Positions 16,047 to 24,729 are shown, counted from the first letter of the stretch. The stretch is 40,025 nucleotides of DNA from JBBKWQ01 sp037969115 (GCA_037969115.1 JBBKWQ010000393.1:1-40025); one strand, 5' to 3'. The notes: a model not told the origin generated them from the letters alone. Made by a program: numbers and translations.

Positions 16047-16706
16047 ATGGGGACCGCATATTTCGTGAACCTCGCACTCCTTGGCGATCGGCAACCCGGT
16101 CGCATCACCAGCGACGGCGGCGCACTCGCCACGGCCCCCGATCTGCACGGCGACACCGAACGACCGACGCCCGCCGACATCGCCGCACAGTGGTGGTGTC
16201 CCGTCTGCGGACGCGCGAACCATCACCTCGTTCGTCCCGGTCGACGAGCCGTGTACTGCTCGAACTCTTGCAAGCAGAAGGCATACCGTTGGAGGCTCGC
16301 GCATCGACCGCTCGCGGCTTCCCGCCGAGCGGCGGAGCGGCCCGTGCGAGGAAAGTCGCCCACGTTCATCTCCCACGCCATGAGAACCGGGTACGACTTC
16401 GTCGCCGACTCAGCCACCAGCCGAGGTGACGAAGTCGCCGTCTGCGGCGCGTTCGCACGACGTGCCGATAGCCACCGCTGCGCACACGTCGACTTCGTCC
16501 CCGAGGTCACATGGTCGTGCCGATCGTGTTCGGTCGCACTCGGGTACGAACTCACGCCGGAACACATCGCCGACGCAGCGAGTATCGTTCCGCGATGGCC
16601 ACGCAAAAGGCGCAACTCCAGCATCTCGCCAATGTCGCGCTGTTCGCCGAGTTTTCGCAGCGAGAGCTCAAGCTCATCGCCAGGGCCGGCGACGAGATCA
16701 CCATGA
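16047..16706 (+). CDS. Small putative zinc-finger protein of unknown function
   Basis: A 219-residue frame. Residues 51-83 hold a treble-clef-like zinc motif: C-P-V-C-G-R, then Y-C-S-N-S-C-K-Q-K-A-Y-R-W-R. The C-x(3)-C-(K/R)-Q-(K/R)-A-Y-R-x-R ending is shared by many small actinobacterial DNA- or RNA-associated proteins. Further cysteines (133, 145, 158 and 161) could bind a second zinc. ATG 16047 lies six bases after TACGGT. The last 37 codons overlap the start of the next gene in another frame and read as Ser/Arg/Pro-rich filler, so the true protein may once have ended earlier; a frameshift near residue 180 cannot be excluded. Confidence 0.55.
   Translation: MGTAYFVNLALLGDRQPGRITSDGGALATAPDLHGDTERPTPADIAAQWWCPVCGRANHHLVRPGRRAVYCSNSCKQKAYRWRLAHRPLAASRRAAERPVRGKSPTFISHAMRTGYDFVADSATSRGDEVAVCGAFARRADSHRCAHVDFVPEVTWSCRSCSVALGYELTPEHIADAASIVPRWPRKRRNSSISPMSRCSPSFRSESSSSSPGPATRSP
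16583..16588 (+). promoter_or_regulatory. -10 box TATCGT of the cNMP-binding-domain gene
   Basis: TATCGT ends six bases before ATG 16595, without a ribosome-binding site. It lies inside the 3' end of the preceding frame, so the gene probably has its own leaderless transcript. Confidence 0.5.
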
Positions 16707-17020
16707 CCGCCGGCAGTGTCATCATCGAACAAGGCCAGACCGGACGCGAGGCGTTCGTGATCCTCGACGGTCGTGCGGTCGTGCGTCGCGGCGGTCGCAG
16801 GGTCGCGGCGCTCGGTTCCGGAGGTGTCGTCGGCGAGATGTCGCTCCTCGATCACGGTCCTCGCACCGCGACCGTGGTGTGCGAGACCAACTGCGAGCTC
16901 CTCGTGATCGATCAGCGCCACTTCCGCGAACTGCTCGAACAGTCGCCCAAAGTGTCCCTCAAACTGCTCACCACCCTCGCCGGCCGCGTCCGCGAGCTCG
17001 ACCGCAACTATTACGGCTGA
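16595..17020 (+). CDS. Cyclic-nucleotide-binding-domain protein
   Basis: A 141-residue protein consisting of almost nothing but a CAP/cNMP-binding beta-barrel: LFAEFSQRELKLIARAGDEI, then GSVIIEQGQTGREAFVILDG, then the phosphate-binding cassette region GGVVGEMSLLDHGPRTATVVC with the conserved Gly-Glu and Arg-Thr-Ala, then a C-terminal helix. No helix-turn-helix follows, so it is not a CRP-type transcription factor; it may sense cAMP and act by protein contact, or be a degenerate sensor. ATG 16595 was chosen over an upstream in-frame start (16511) because the domain begins here and a -10 box is correctly spaced. Confidence 0.9.
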   Translation: MATQKAQLQHLANVALFAEFSQRELKLIARAGDEITMTAGSVIIEQGQTGREAFVILDGRAVVRRGGRRVAALGSGGVVGEMSLLDHGPRTATVVCETNCELLVIDQRHFRELLEQSPKVSLKLLTTLAGRVRELDRNYYG

Positions 17021-17089
17021 GGTTCCGCTCGGCCACAGCTCGAACAAGGCAAACGAACCAGACACCCAAACTCTGAGAGCATCGACGCC

Positions 17090-17863
17090 ATGACCACACC
17101 ATCAACGCCGTCTCTTCCCGACAACTGGAGCGAGCAACGCTCGACGCTGCAACGCATCATGACGCACGTGTTGTGCCAAGCCCGACAACGCAGCGACGGC
17201 TTGTTCGACCTCCTTCCCGCCGCAGGCGGATTCGCTACACCGAATCTCGGCGACCAACGCCAGCGGGTCAGGATCAGCGGCGCCCACCTCATCGAGGAAC
17301 GAGCGATGGGCGACAACATTCGCCACGTCACGACCACCACCCGCTCACACCGCGTCGACGGCGCATCGATCAGCGATTTGTGCCAGTTCCTCGGGTTCGA
17401 GCCCGATCCCGGGTTCTGGGTCGGTGGCGACACCCCGGACCTCGGCGACCCTGACGAACCACTTCATCTGCATCCAGGTGTGGCGAGCACGATCGGAAAC
17501 TGGTTCCTCATCGGTGCCGAAGCAATCGATCGCGTCATCGTCCACAGAGCGCCCGACGAAGCAGCGTTGGCTCGGGTCTGGCCCGAGCACTTCGATCTCG
17601 GTGTCGATATCGCGATCGACGGCGAGCTCCGATGCAATCTCGGCGCTTCGGGGGGTGACAGCTTTCACGAAGAGCCCTACATGTACGTCGGACCGTGGAA
17701 CGACGCCCGACCCGGCGCCAGTGGGTTCTGGAACGCGCCATTCGGCGCAGTCGTCACGTACGGCGACCTCGCCGCTGAACCGGCGGCCGCGAGCACCGCC
17801 GACCACGTCAACCGCATCACCGCCTTCTTCGACGAAGGAATCCGACGCCTCACCGCCGGTTGA
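17090..17863 (+). CDS. Conserved-looking protein of unknown function
   Basis: A 257-residue protein that I do not recognise. It has no signal peptide or membrane segment. Its composition (balanced, Trp/His-containing, no low-complexity stretches) and third-position GC look like a real gene. Recognisable blocks are SISDLCQFLGFEPDPGFW, a central acidic stretch GGDTPDLGDPDEPLHLHPG, WFLIGAEAIDRVIVHRA and a C-terminal FHEEPYMYVGPWND... GFWNAPFGAVVTY. The pattern suggests a globular, possibly ligand-binding protein. It stands 84 bases before the EtfD-like gene in the same direction and may have its own transcript. Confidence 0.8.
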   Translation: MTTPSTPSLPDNWSEQRSTLQRIMTHVLCQARQRSDGLFDLLPAAGGFATPNLGDQRQRVRISGAHLIEERAMGDNIRHVTTTTRSHRVDGASISDLCQFLGFEPDPGFWVGGDTPDLGDPDEPLHLHPGVASTIGNWFLIGAEAIDRVIVHRAPDEAALARVWPEHFDLGVDIAIDGELRCNLGASGGDSFHEEPYMYVGPWNDARPGASGFWNAPFGAVVTYGDLAAEPAAASTADHVNRITAFFDEGIRRLTAG

Positions 17864-17947
17864 ACAAACGTCCCGACCTACGGCACCGCTCCGTGCAGTC
17901 GCCGGAAATGAGTCCGAGCACGGCCCGCGACTAGCGTATGGCTCGCC

Positions 17948-20239
17948 ATGAGCACGCACGCCGAAACCTCTGACGCGCCGACCCCTGGGCCCAAGCGCAT
18001 CAAGCCCAATCACATCGCGCTCGCCCTCGGGATCGGGATCGCCACGTTCACCCTGATCTCGGGCATCGTGCCTCAGATCACCGGGTGGCACAACGACAAC
18101 GAGATCCACAGGGCCGTTTTCGGCAACATCCCCGCACCGCTCCAGGTCGCCTTCTACACGGTCATCCCCCTCATGCTGGTCTGGGGGGCGTTCCAGTTCT
18201 CCAACCGTATGAAGAACTGGGAACGTGGTGCCCCGGCCCAACGCAAGACCACCGCGAAGAACGTGAAACGGCGTGCCGCCGACTTCCGCGCCGGCGTCTA
18301 CATGCGGACCCTGCTGCGCGATTCAGCGGCGGGAGTCATGCACTCGATGATCTACTTCGGGTTCCTCGTGCTGATGGGCGTCACCACCGTGCTCGAGATC
18401 GACCACCAGATGCCCGAACAGCTCAAGTTCCTGCATGGCCGCACCTACCAGGCGTACTCCTTCGTCGGTGACCTCGCCGGTGTGGTGTTCGTCGTCGGCA
18501 TCGTGTGGGCGATCGTGCGCCGTTACGTGCAACGTCCATACCGGATCCGCATCAAATCGAAGCCCGAGCACGCCATCATCCTGGGCACCTTCCTCGTGAT
18601 CGGCCTCACCGGGTTCCTCGCCGAAATGTTCCGCATCGCCGTCGAGGGCACGCCGTCGTACGAGCAGTACAGCTTCATCGGCTACCCCCTCGCACAGGCG
18701 GTGGACGGACTCTCTCAGAGTTCGCTCGAGACCTGGCATCAGTGGTCTTGGATCGTCCACGTGCTCGGCTTCATCGTGTTCCTGGCGATCCTCCCCATCA
18801 CGATGCTCCGCCACGTGTTCACGTCTCCGCTCAACATGTATCTCAGCGACAGGGACCGCCCAAAGGGCGCGATGAAGCCGATGCCGAACCTGATGGAGAC
18901 CGAACTCGAGACGTTCGGTGCGTCCGTCGTCGAGGACTTCACGTGGAAGCAGCTCCTCGACACCGACGCCTGCACCATGTGCGGCCGTTGCACCAGCGTG
19001 TGTCCCGCCCACGCCACCGGGAAGCCACTCGACCCACGAGAGATCGTGCTCAAGACGGGTGAGGTGATGGCGGCCACCGGCGTTCCGAAGGTCAGCCCAC
19101 CCATCGGCACCGATCCGGAAATCACCATCGGTGCGAACTCGCTGTTCGAGCGCATCAGCTCCGAAGAGCTCTGGGCGTGCACCAGTTGTCGGGCGTGCGA
19201 CGAGATCTGCCCGGTGAACATCGAGATCCTCGACAAGATCCTCGACATGCGCCGATACCTGGCCCTGATGGAGTCGGATTTCCCGGCCGAGCTCGGAAAC
19301 GCGTACCGCGCCATGGAGAACCAGGGCAACCCGTGGGGACTGAACCAGGGCGAGCGCGGCGACTGGGCGAACGACCTGGCCGATGTGGCGGTGGTCGATC
19401 CGGGCGACCCGCTGCAATCGGAGTACTTGTATTGGGTCGGCTGCGCAGGGTCGTTCGACGACAAGAACAAGAAGGTCACCCAAGCCATGGCGAAGCTGCT
19501 GTCGCGAGCGGGCATCGACGTGTCGATTCTGGGACCGAGCGAGATGTGCACCGGCGACTCCGCCCGACGCTCGGGCAACGAGTACCTCTTCCAGATGCTG
19601 GCGATGCCGAACATCGAGATGCTCGACGGCATGGGCGTGAAGAAGATCATCACGCAGTGCCCGCACTGCTTCAACACGCTGCAGAACGAATATCCCCAGC
19701 TCGGCGGCAACTACGAGGTCATTCACCACTCCCAGCTGCTCGAACAGCTCATCGACAGCGGCCGCCTCGACGTGAGCGAGGCGACCCTCGAGGAACGCAT
19801 CACGTATCACGATTCGTGTTACCTGGGTCGGCACAACGACGTGTACCTCGCTCCCCGCAAGGTCGTCGGCTCGATCAAGGGCATCGAGGTCGTCGAGATG
19901 CCCCGGAACGGCACCACGGGCATGTGTTGCGGAGCGGGCGGTGCACGGATGTGGATGGAAGAGACGATCGGCACCAAGGTGAACGACGAGCGCGCCGCGG
20001 AAGCGATCTCTACGGGAGCGAGCCGCGTCGCGACCGCCTGCCCCTTCTGCTACATCATGCTCGACGACGGCGTGAAGGGAGCCGGCAAGGACGAGGATGA
20101 GGTCAAAGTCGCCGACCTCTCGATCCACCTCCTCGACGCGATCGAAGAGGGTGAGCGACGGCGGGCGGCACCCGAAGCGCCGCTCGGTGAGCCGGTCACG
20201 ACGCTGCGATCCCCGGCGTTCCGCACCAACGACGACTAA
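17948..20239 (+). CDS. Membrane-bound Fe-S oxidoreductase, EtfD/heterodisulfide-reductase-like
   Basis: A 763-residue protein. The first 290 residues hold about five to six membrane segments, like the gamma subunit of nitrate reductase or HdrE. Two four-cysteine [4Fe-4S] motifs follow, CTMCGRCTSVCP (from Cys342) and CTSCRACDEICP (from Cys411). Then two CCG domains come, including YWVGCAGSFDDKNKK, CPHCFNTLQNEYP, ITYHDSCYLGRHND, GTTGMCCGAGGARM and ATACPFCYIMLDDGV. This is the layout of mycobacterial EtfD (Rv0338c), which passes electrons from electron-transfer flavoprotein, reduced by acyl-CoA dehydrogenases, to the quinone pool. No etfA or etfB is in the window. Its 3' end overlaps xylB by four bases tail to tail. 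Confidence 0.93.
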   Translation: MSTHAETSDAPTPGPKRIKPNHIALALGIGIATFTLISGIVPQITGWHNDNEIHRAVFGNIPAPLQVAFYTVIPLMLVWGAFQFSNRMKNWERGAPAQRKTTAKNVKRRAADFRAGVYMRTLLRDSAAGVMHSMIYFGFLVLMGVTTVLEIDHQMPEQLKFLHGRTYQAYSFVGDLAGVVFVVGIVWAIVRRYVQRPYRIRIKSKPEHAIILGTFLVIGLTGFLAEMFRIAVEGTPSYEQYSFIGYPLAQAVDGLSQSSLETWHQWSWIVHVLGFIVFLAILPITMLRHVFTSPLNMYLSDRDRPKGAMKPMPNLMETELETFGASVVEDFTWKQLLDTDACTMCGRCTSVCPAHATGKPLDPREIVLKTGEVMAATGVPKVSPPIGTDPEITIGANSLFERISSEELWACTSCRACDEICPVNIEILDKILDMRRYLALMESDFPAELGNAYRAMENQGNPWGLNQGERGDWANDLADVAVVDPGDPLQSEYLYWVGCAGSFDDKNKKVTQAMAKLLSRAGIDVSILGPSEMCTGDSARRSGNEYLFQMLAMPNIEMLDGMGVKKIITQCPHCFNTLQNEYPQLGGNYEVIHHSQLLEQLIDSGRLDVSEATLEERITYHDSCYLGRHNDVYLAPRKVVGSIKGIEVVEMPRNGTTGMCCGAGGARMWMEETIGTKVNDERAAEAISTGASRVATACPFCYIMLDDGVKGAGKDEDEVKVADLSIHLLDAIEEGERRRAAPEAPLGEPVTTLRSPAFRTNDD

Positions 20240-21690
20240 GGACGGGTGCCGGAGTCGCGTGCGTGCGCGTACCGTGTGCGCACCTCGTGACCTTCGTGGA
20301 CGGGATCAACCTGGATCCCGTGGCCGAGCCGCCATCGCTGCGACACGGCTGAAAAAGTGTCGGCACCGACGATCACGGCGGCCTGCACCGCGGCCCCGGT
20401 CGCGACGGTCTCGTCGGTATCGGGCACCACGATGGCGTCGCCGGTGAGGTCGGCGAGACGCTGGCGGTAGGCGCCCGAGCGCGATCCGCCACCGATGAGG
20501 AACAATCGACCATCGACCGACGCACCGACGGCCCGCAACGCGTCGAGGCCATCGAGCAGGCCACAGAGCACGCCGTCGTGCGCGGCGCGCGCAAGCTCTT
20601 CTCGTGACGTCGCATTCGTCAGCCCGGAGAAGGTCCCCGTCGCGTCAGGACGATTCGGTGTTCGTTCGCCGTCGAAGTACGGAATGAGCGTGGCCGTGCC
20701 GTCGGATCCGCCTGCGGCCAGCGCCAGCACCGACAGCCCGGCCGCATCCGTACCCAACCACGATGCAACCAGATCGGTGACCTTCGTCGCGTTGAGCGTG
20801 CACACCAGCGGCAGGAAGTTCCCCGTCGCGCTGGCGAACCCTGCGACCGCGCCGGTCGCATCGGCCGTCGCCGTGTCCGACACGGCGAACACCGTTCCCG
20901 ACGTGCCCAAGGAGATCGCGACATCACCGGAGCCCAGACCGAGTCCGAGCGCCGCAGCCATGTTGTCGCCACTCCCCGGTCCCACGACGATGCCGAGCGG
21001 GAGCCCGAGCTCGGCCGCCGCGATTGCGCTCAGCTCCCCGGCAACGTCGCTCGGGCCGAGCACCCGAGGCAGCCGATCGATCCAGCCGGCACCGTCATCG
21101 ACTACCTGGCCGATGAGGTCGGGCAGGTACTGGTTCGCGGACGGATCGAACCAGCCGGTTCCCGAGGCATCACCGCGATCGGTGACGTGACTTCCCGACA
21201 ACTTCCAGGTGAGCCAATCGTGGGGCAGCATGACCATCGCAGTCCGGGCGATCACGTCCGGTTCGTGTTCGGCCACCCAGGCCAGCTTCGAGATGGTGAA
21301 GGCAGCGACCGGGACACTGCCGGTCCGACGAGACCACGTACGAGCGTCGACGGCACGGACGAGTGCGTCGGCATTGCTCGCCGACGTCGTGTCGTTCCAC
21401 AACTTCGCATCACGCAGGGGAAGCCCGTCGGCGTCGCAGAGCACCAGGCCGTGCTGCTGTCCGGCGACGGAAACGGCGACCACGTCACGTCTGTGGTCGC
21501 CGAGCTGACGAACGGCCACGACCAGTGCGTCCCACCACGCCGCAGGATCCTGCTCGGAGACGGGGGGATGCGTCGCCGGGTGTTTCGCCGACGCGGTCGC
21601 AACGACTTCGCCGCTCGTCAGTTCGCGTGCCTCGACCTTCGTGGACTGCGTTGACGAATCGACGCCGAGCACCAGTCGGCGTCCGGCCAT
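20236..21690 (-). CDS. xylB: Xylulokinase (FGGY family)
   Basis: A 484-residue protein of usual length. The N-terminal ATPase loop GVDSSTQSTKV, the substrate-binding block SVAGQQHGLVLCD, LWNDTTS, the catalytic aspartate region VGPGSGDNMAAALGLG and the C-terminal nucleotide motif FLIGGGSRSGAYRQ are present. It phosphorylates D-xylulose at O5 for entry into the pentose phosphate pathway. The ATG shares one base with the xylA stop (TGATG), so it is translationally coupled. It is the last gene of the 14-gene operon. FGGY kinases vary in substrate, but the xylA neighbour makes xylulose the best guess. Confidence 0.93.
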   Translation of the reverse strand: MAGRRLVLGVDSSTQSTKVEARELTSGEVVATASAKHPATHPPVSEQDPAAWWDALVVAVRQLGDHRRDVVAVSVAGQQHGLVLCDADGLPLRDAKLWNDTTSASNADALVRAVDARTWSRRTGSVPVAAFTISKLAWVAEHEPDVIARTAMVMLPHDWLTWKLSGSHVTDRGDASGTGWFDPSANQYLPDLIGQVVDDGAGWIDRLPRVLGPSDVAGELSAIAAAELGLPLGIVVGPGSGDNMAAALGLGLGSGDVAISLGTSGTVFAVSDTATADATGAVAGFASATGNFLPLVCTLNATKVTDLVASWLGTDAAGLSVLALAAGGSDGTATLIPYFDGERTPNRPDATGTFSGLTNATSREELARAAHDGVLCGLLDGLDALRAVGASVDGRLFLIGGGSRSGAYRQRLADLTGDAIVVPDTDETVATGAAVQAAVIVGADTFSAVSQRWRLGHGIQVDPVHEGHEVRTRYAHARDSGTRP

Positions 21691-23018
21691 CAGCGGGCCC
21701 GTTCGATGTACCGCGCGACCAGATTTTCGACGGCTTCCTGGCGGCCCGAGGTCCGCACCGGTTCGCCTCGACCCATCGCCCGATCGCGCAACGACGCAAG
21801 CGTCTCGCTGCCGCCGAGAATTGACTGGCCCAACTCACCGCTCCATCCGGCGTAGCGGTCGCTGCGGATCGACTCCAGCGCTCCGTCGCCCATCATCGCC
21901 GCCGCAACGACGAGCGAATGAGCCATCGTGTCGATACCGCCGATGTGGGCATGAAACAGGTCGGTCCGATCGATCGACTGGCGCCGCAACTTCGAGTCGA
22001 ACATCAATCCGCCGGTCGTGAACCCGCCGGCTCGGAGGATCTCGTACATGCCGAGCGTCATCTGCTCGACCGAAATCGGGAAGCGATCGAGGTCCCAACC
22101 AAGGCGGTCGTCGCCGGCGTTGGCGTCGATCGAACCGAACAGCCCAGCGTTCGCGGCAACGGCGATCTCATGGGCGAAGTCGTGACCCGACAGCGTCGCG
22201 TGGTTCACCTCGATGTTCACCTTGAACTCGTCGGCGAGACCGTACTTCTGTAGGAACGCGTGCACGGTTGCGGTGTCGTAGTCGTACTGATGCTTCGTCG
22301 GTTCGAACGGTTTCGGCTCGATCAGCAGCGTGCCGGTGAATCCGATCTTGTGCTTGTGCTCGACGACCATGTCGAGAAACCGGCCGAGCTGGTCGAGTTC
22401 GCGACCGAGGTCGGTGTTCAGCAACGTCTCGTAGCCTTCGCGGCCACCCCACAGGACATAGTTCTCACCACCGAGCCGGTGGGTCGCGTCGAGCACGTGG
22501 CACACCTGCCCAGCGGCGTAGGCGAACATTTCGGGATCGGGGTTCGTGGCCGCGCCCGCCTGGTAGCGCGGGTTCGAGAACGCGTTGGCGGTACCCCACA
22601 GCAGCTTCACGCCCGTTCGCTCCATGTGCTCGCCGGCGAGATCGACCATCTCGTCGAGCGCTGCGCACGACTCCTTGAACGTGGCGCCCTCCGGCGCGAT
22701 GTCACGATCATGGAACGAGAAATAGGGCGTGCCGAGCTTCTCGAAGAACTCGAACGCGGCGTCCATCTTCAACCGCGCCGCATCCATCGGGTCCCCGGCG
22801 TTCGCGCCCAGCCACGGTCGATCGAGGGTGCCTGCACCGAAGATGTCGAAGCCGTCCCAGTTGAAACTGTGCCAGTAGCAGACCGCGAACCGGAGATGTT
22901 CGGCCATGGTTCGACCCGCTACGAGCCGGTCGGCGTCGTACCACCGGAACGCGAGCGGATTGTCGGAATCGAGCCCTTCGTATGCGATGGGCTCGGTGAT
23001 GTCGGTGAAAAATGTCAT
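21690..23018 (-). CDS. xylA: Xylose isomerase, long (class II) type
   Basis: A 442-residue protein whose blocks follow the E. coli-type enzyme: HLRFAVCYWHSFNWDG, SFHDRDIAPEG with the ring-opening histidine and aspartate, WGTANAFSNPRYQAGAATNP, NYVLWGGREGYETLLNTD, the metal-ligand blocks LLIEPKPFEPTKHQYDYD and NIEVNHATLSGH, SIDANAGDDRLGWD, and LFHAHIGGIDTMA. It converts D-xylose to D-xylulose (and D-glucose to D-fructose weakly). ATG 23018 has a strong AGGAGG seven bases upstream and overlaps the aldolase stop as ATGA. Most actinobacterial XylA proteins are the shorter class I form of about 390 residues, so this version may have been acquired. Confidence 0.96.
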   Translation of the reverse strand: MTFFTDITEPIAYEGLDSDNPLAFRWYDADRLVAGRTMAEHLRFAVCYWHSFNWDGFDIFGAGTLDRPWLGANAGDPMDAARLKMDAAFEFFEKLGTPYFSFHDRDIAPEGATFKESCAALDEMVDLAGEHMERTGVKLLWGTANAFSNPRYQAGAATNPDPEMFAYAAGQVCHVLDATHRLGGENYVLWGGREGYETLLNTDLGRELDQLGRFLDMVVEHKHKIGFTGTLLIEPKPFEPTKHQYDYDTATVHAFLQKYGLADEFKVNIEVNHATLSGHDFAHEIAVAANAGLFGSIDANAGDDRLGWDLDRFPISVEQMTLGMYEILRAGGFTTGGLMFDSKLRRQSIDRTDLFHAHIGGIDTMAHSLVVAAAMMGDGALESIRSDRYAGWSGELGQSILGGSETLASLRDRAMGRGEPVRTSGRQEAVENLVARYIERAR

Positions 23019-23899
23019 CGGGTGCCTCCTCTGGATTCGTCCATGATCGCTCTGAGCGACAGGAACCTCGGTGTGATCAGATCGGTGATGATCGTCGTTC
23101 GCTGCGCACCGCTGACGCGCGCTGCCTCGCCCCACAGGGCGCGTCCAACCATGAAGCCGCTGCAGCCGTGAGTTGCGGCGACACGAAGTTGCGCGGCGAA
23201 CATCTCGAACGAGCCGCCTCCCGACAGCATCGCCCATGGCATCCCACATCGCTTCGTGATCGCAGTGACGTCGGCACAGGGCGGGCCCCAGTGCGACTCA
23301 TCGGGGTCGGCGACCGGATCGACGGGAAACGGAAGCTTCAACAGGTCGGGGCCGAGTTCGGCGAATCGTGTGACGGTGTCGAGCACCACTCGGGGGCGAT
23401 CCGCCGGGTCGTCGAGATCGTAGAAGAGTGGTTCGAGCGCGAGCGGCAGACCGACGGCGCGGCACTGATTCAGCACGTCGGCGGCAACGCGTTCCTGCTC
23501 GGCTGCAAGGGGCCGATCGGGATGGTAGGGCAGCAGCAGCTTGGCGGCGGACGCCCCGGACGCGGCGGCCCGTTCGACCGACCACCCCTCGAGGATGGTG
23601 GTTGGCCCGGCACCGGGGTCGTCGAGATAACCCTGAGCTTCGAGCGCCGCGAGGAATCCGACACCGTCGGCGAGTGCGCCGGCGTCGATCACCTGCGGGA
23701 TCGAGAACTCCGGTTCGAGCATCACGCCGCTCGCGAGTGCGCCGACCGTGGACGCGAGATCGATCTTGAGTTGTGTGATGTCGGCGGCGACCACGGACCC
23801 CGGGTCGTCGGGCGCCAGGAAGTTGCGAAGCGAGTCACGATGGTCGATCGCGAGGACACGAAACGTGCCGTCGTCCGCGCGCAGGTCGTCGAGGCTCAT
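23015..23899 (-). CDS. LacD/FbaB-type class I aldolase, probably the inositol-pathway aldolase
   Basis: A 294-residue protein starting MSLDDLRADDGTFRVLAIDH. The beta strands of a DeoC/LacD TIM barrel are visible: LAIDHRDSL, the KIDLAS region, SGVMLEPEFSIP, GASAAKLLLPYHPDR, ALEPLFYD, the Schiff-base lysine region PDLLKLPFPVDP, WAMLSGGGSFEMF and GFMVGRALWGEA. The family includes tagatose-bisphosphate and sulfofructose-phosphate aldolases and the domain fused to IolC in many inositol clusters. Here it most likely splits 2-deoxy-5-keto-gluconate 6-phosphate into dihydroxyacetone phosphate and malonate semialdehyde, the job of IolJ. It overlaps both neighbours as ATGA. Confidence 0.85.
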   Translation of the reverse strand: MSLDDLRADDGTFRVLAIDHRDSLRNFLAPDDPGSVVAADITQLKIDLASTVGALASGVMLEPEFSIPQVIDAGALADGVGFLAALEAQGYLDDPGAGPTTILEGWSVERAAASGASAAKLLLPYHPDRPLAAEQERVAADVLNQCRAVGLPLALEPLFYDLDDPADRPRVVLDTVTRFAELGPDLLKLPFPVDPVADPDESHWGPPCADVTAITKRCGMPWAMLSGGGSFEMFAAQLRVAATHGCSGFMVGRALWGEAARVSGAQRTTIITDLITPRFLSLRAIMDESRGGTR

Positions 23900-24729
23900 G
23901 TGCCGACGATCGGCAGGTTCCACTCCCCGGCCGTCCAGTCGGCCTCGATCCACGTGTGATCGGCATGGAAACACGGCGGCGTCGACCGCTCGTCCATTTC
24001 GGGCTCACCCGCGAGGAAGTTCAGGAAGTACATGTTCGACCCGGGACATGCGACGGACGTGTGATAGCCGCCGGGCACGAGCACCACGTCGCCGCTGTGC
24101 GCAACCATCGCGTCGTCGAACTCGCCGTCACGCCAGTTGCGATGGATTGCGTATCCCTCGGGCCGATCGAGCTGGAAGTAGTAGGTCTCCTCAAGATACG
24201 GCGAGCCATCGCGGCCGTCGTGGCAATGTGGTGGCCAGCCCGACCAGGTACCTCGTGGCACGTACACCTCGTACAGCACCAGACGTTCCGCGGGGAGCGG
24301 ATGGCCGAGCGTGTGCACCACCTGACGGTAGGCCTGCCCGCCTCCGCGGATCTCGTTGCGAATCTCCGACGGTTCGAAGACGCGCATCGGCAACTTGCCC
24401 TCGGCCGGCGCCGATCCGATCGCGACGGTTACGGTCGCCTCCGTCTCGACGGAGTACGACGTGCCGGGCGGCAGGTACACGACGCGCCCGATCTCGTCGA
24501 ACACGGAGGTACGCGACACGTCGATGCGCCGACCGTCGGCGACCACGAGGCCGGCACCCGAGAGTGTCACGATTGCGGTTTCGCGATCGGCGTGCGAACC
24601 GGTGTGTGGGCGACCGGCTTCGACCTCGTGGACGGCGAACGCGAGGAAGCGCCAACCTGCGTTCTCGGGTGTGATGTCGAGCAGTGCACCACCGTTCGGA
24701 TCGGGTCGATGCGGACCGCTGTGTGTCAT
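23896..24729 (-). CDS. iolB: 5-deoxy-glucuronate isomerase
   Basis: A 277-residue double-cupin protein. The N-terminal cupin has SHADRETAIVTLSG and VYLPPGTSY; the metal site of the second cupin is in WPPHCHDGRDGSPYLEETYYF (two histidines and a glutamate) and the later GGYHTSVACPG histidine. It isomerises 5-deoxy-glucuronate to 2-deoxy-5-keto-gluconate, the fourth step of myo-inositol breakdown. Its ends overlap the RmlD-like gene upstream and the aldolase downstream by ATGA. Confidence 0.95.
   Translation of the reverse strand: MTHSGPHRPDPNGGALLDITPENAGWRFLAFAVHEVEAGRPHTGSHADRETAIVTLSGAGLVVADGRRIDVSRTSVFDEIGRVVYLPPGTSYSVETEATVTVAIGSAPAEGKLPMRVFEPSEIRNEIRGGGQAYRQVVHTLGHPLPAERLVLYEVYVPRGTWSGWPPHCHDGRDGSPYLEETYYFQLDRPEGYAIHRNWRDGEFDDAMVAHSGDVVLVPGGYHTSVACPGSNMYFLNFLAGEPEMDERSTPPCFHADHTWIEADWTAGEWNLPIVGT

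Noticed and set aside
15603..16376. 257-codon minus-strand frame across the repeat region and zinc-finger gene
   Set aside because: Its content follows the repeats and the antisense of the zinc-finger gene; no domain, start signal or start spacing supports it.
18323..20128. 601-codon minus-strand frame opposite the EtfD-like gene
   Set aside because: His/Val/Arg-rich shadow; the plus strand carries intact Fe-S motifs.
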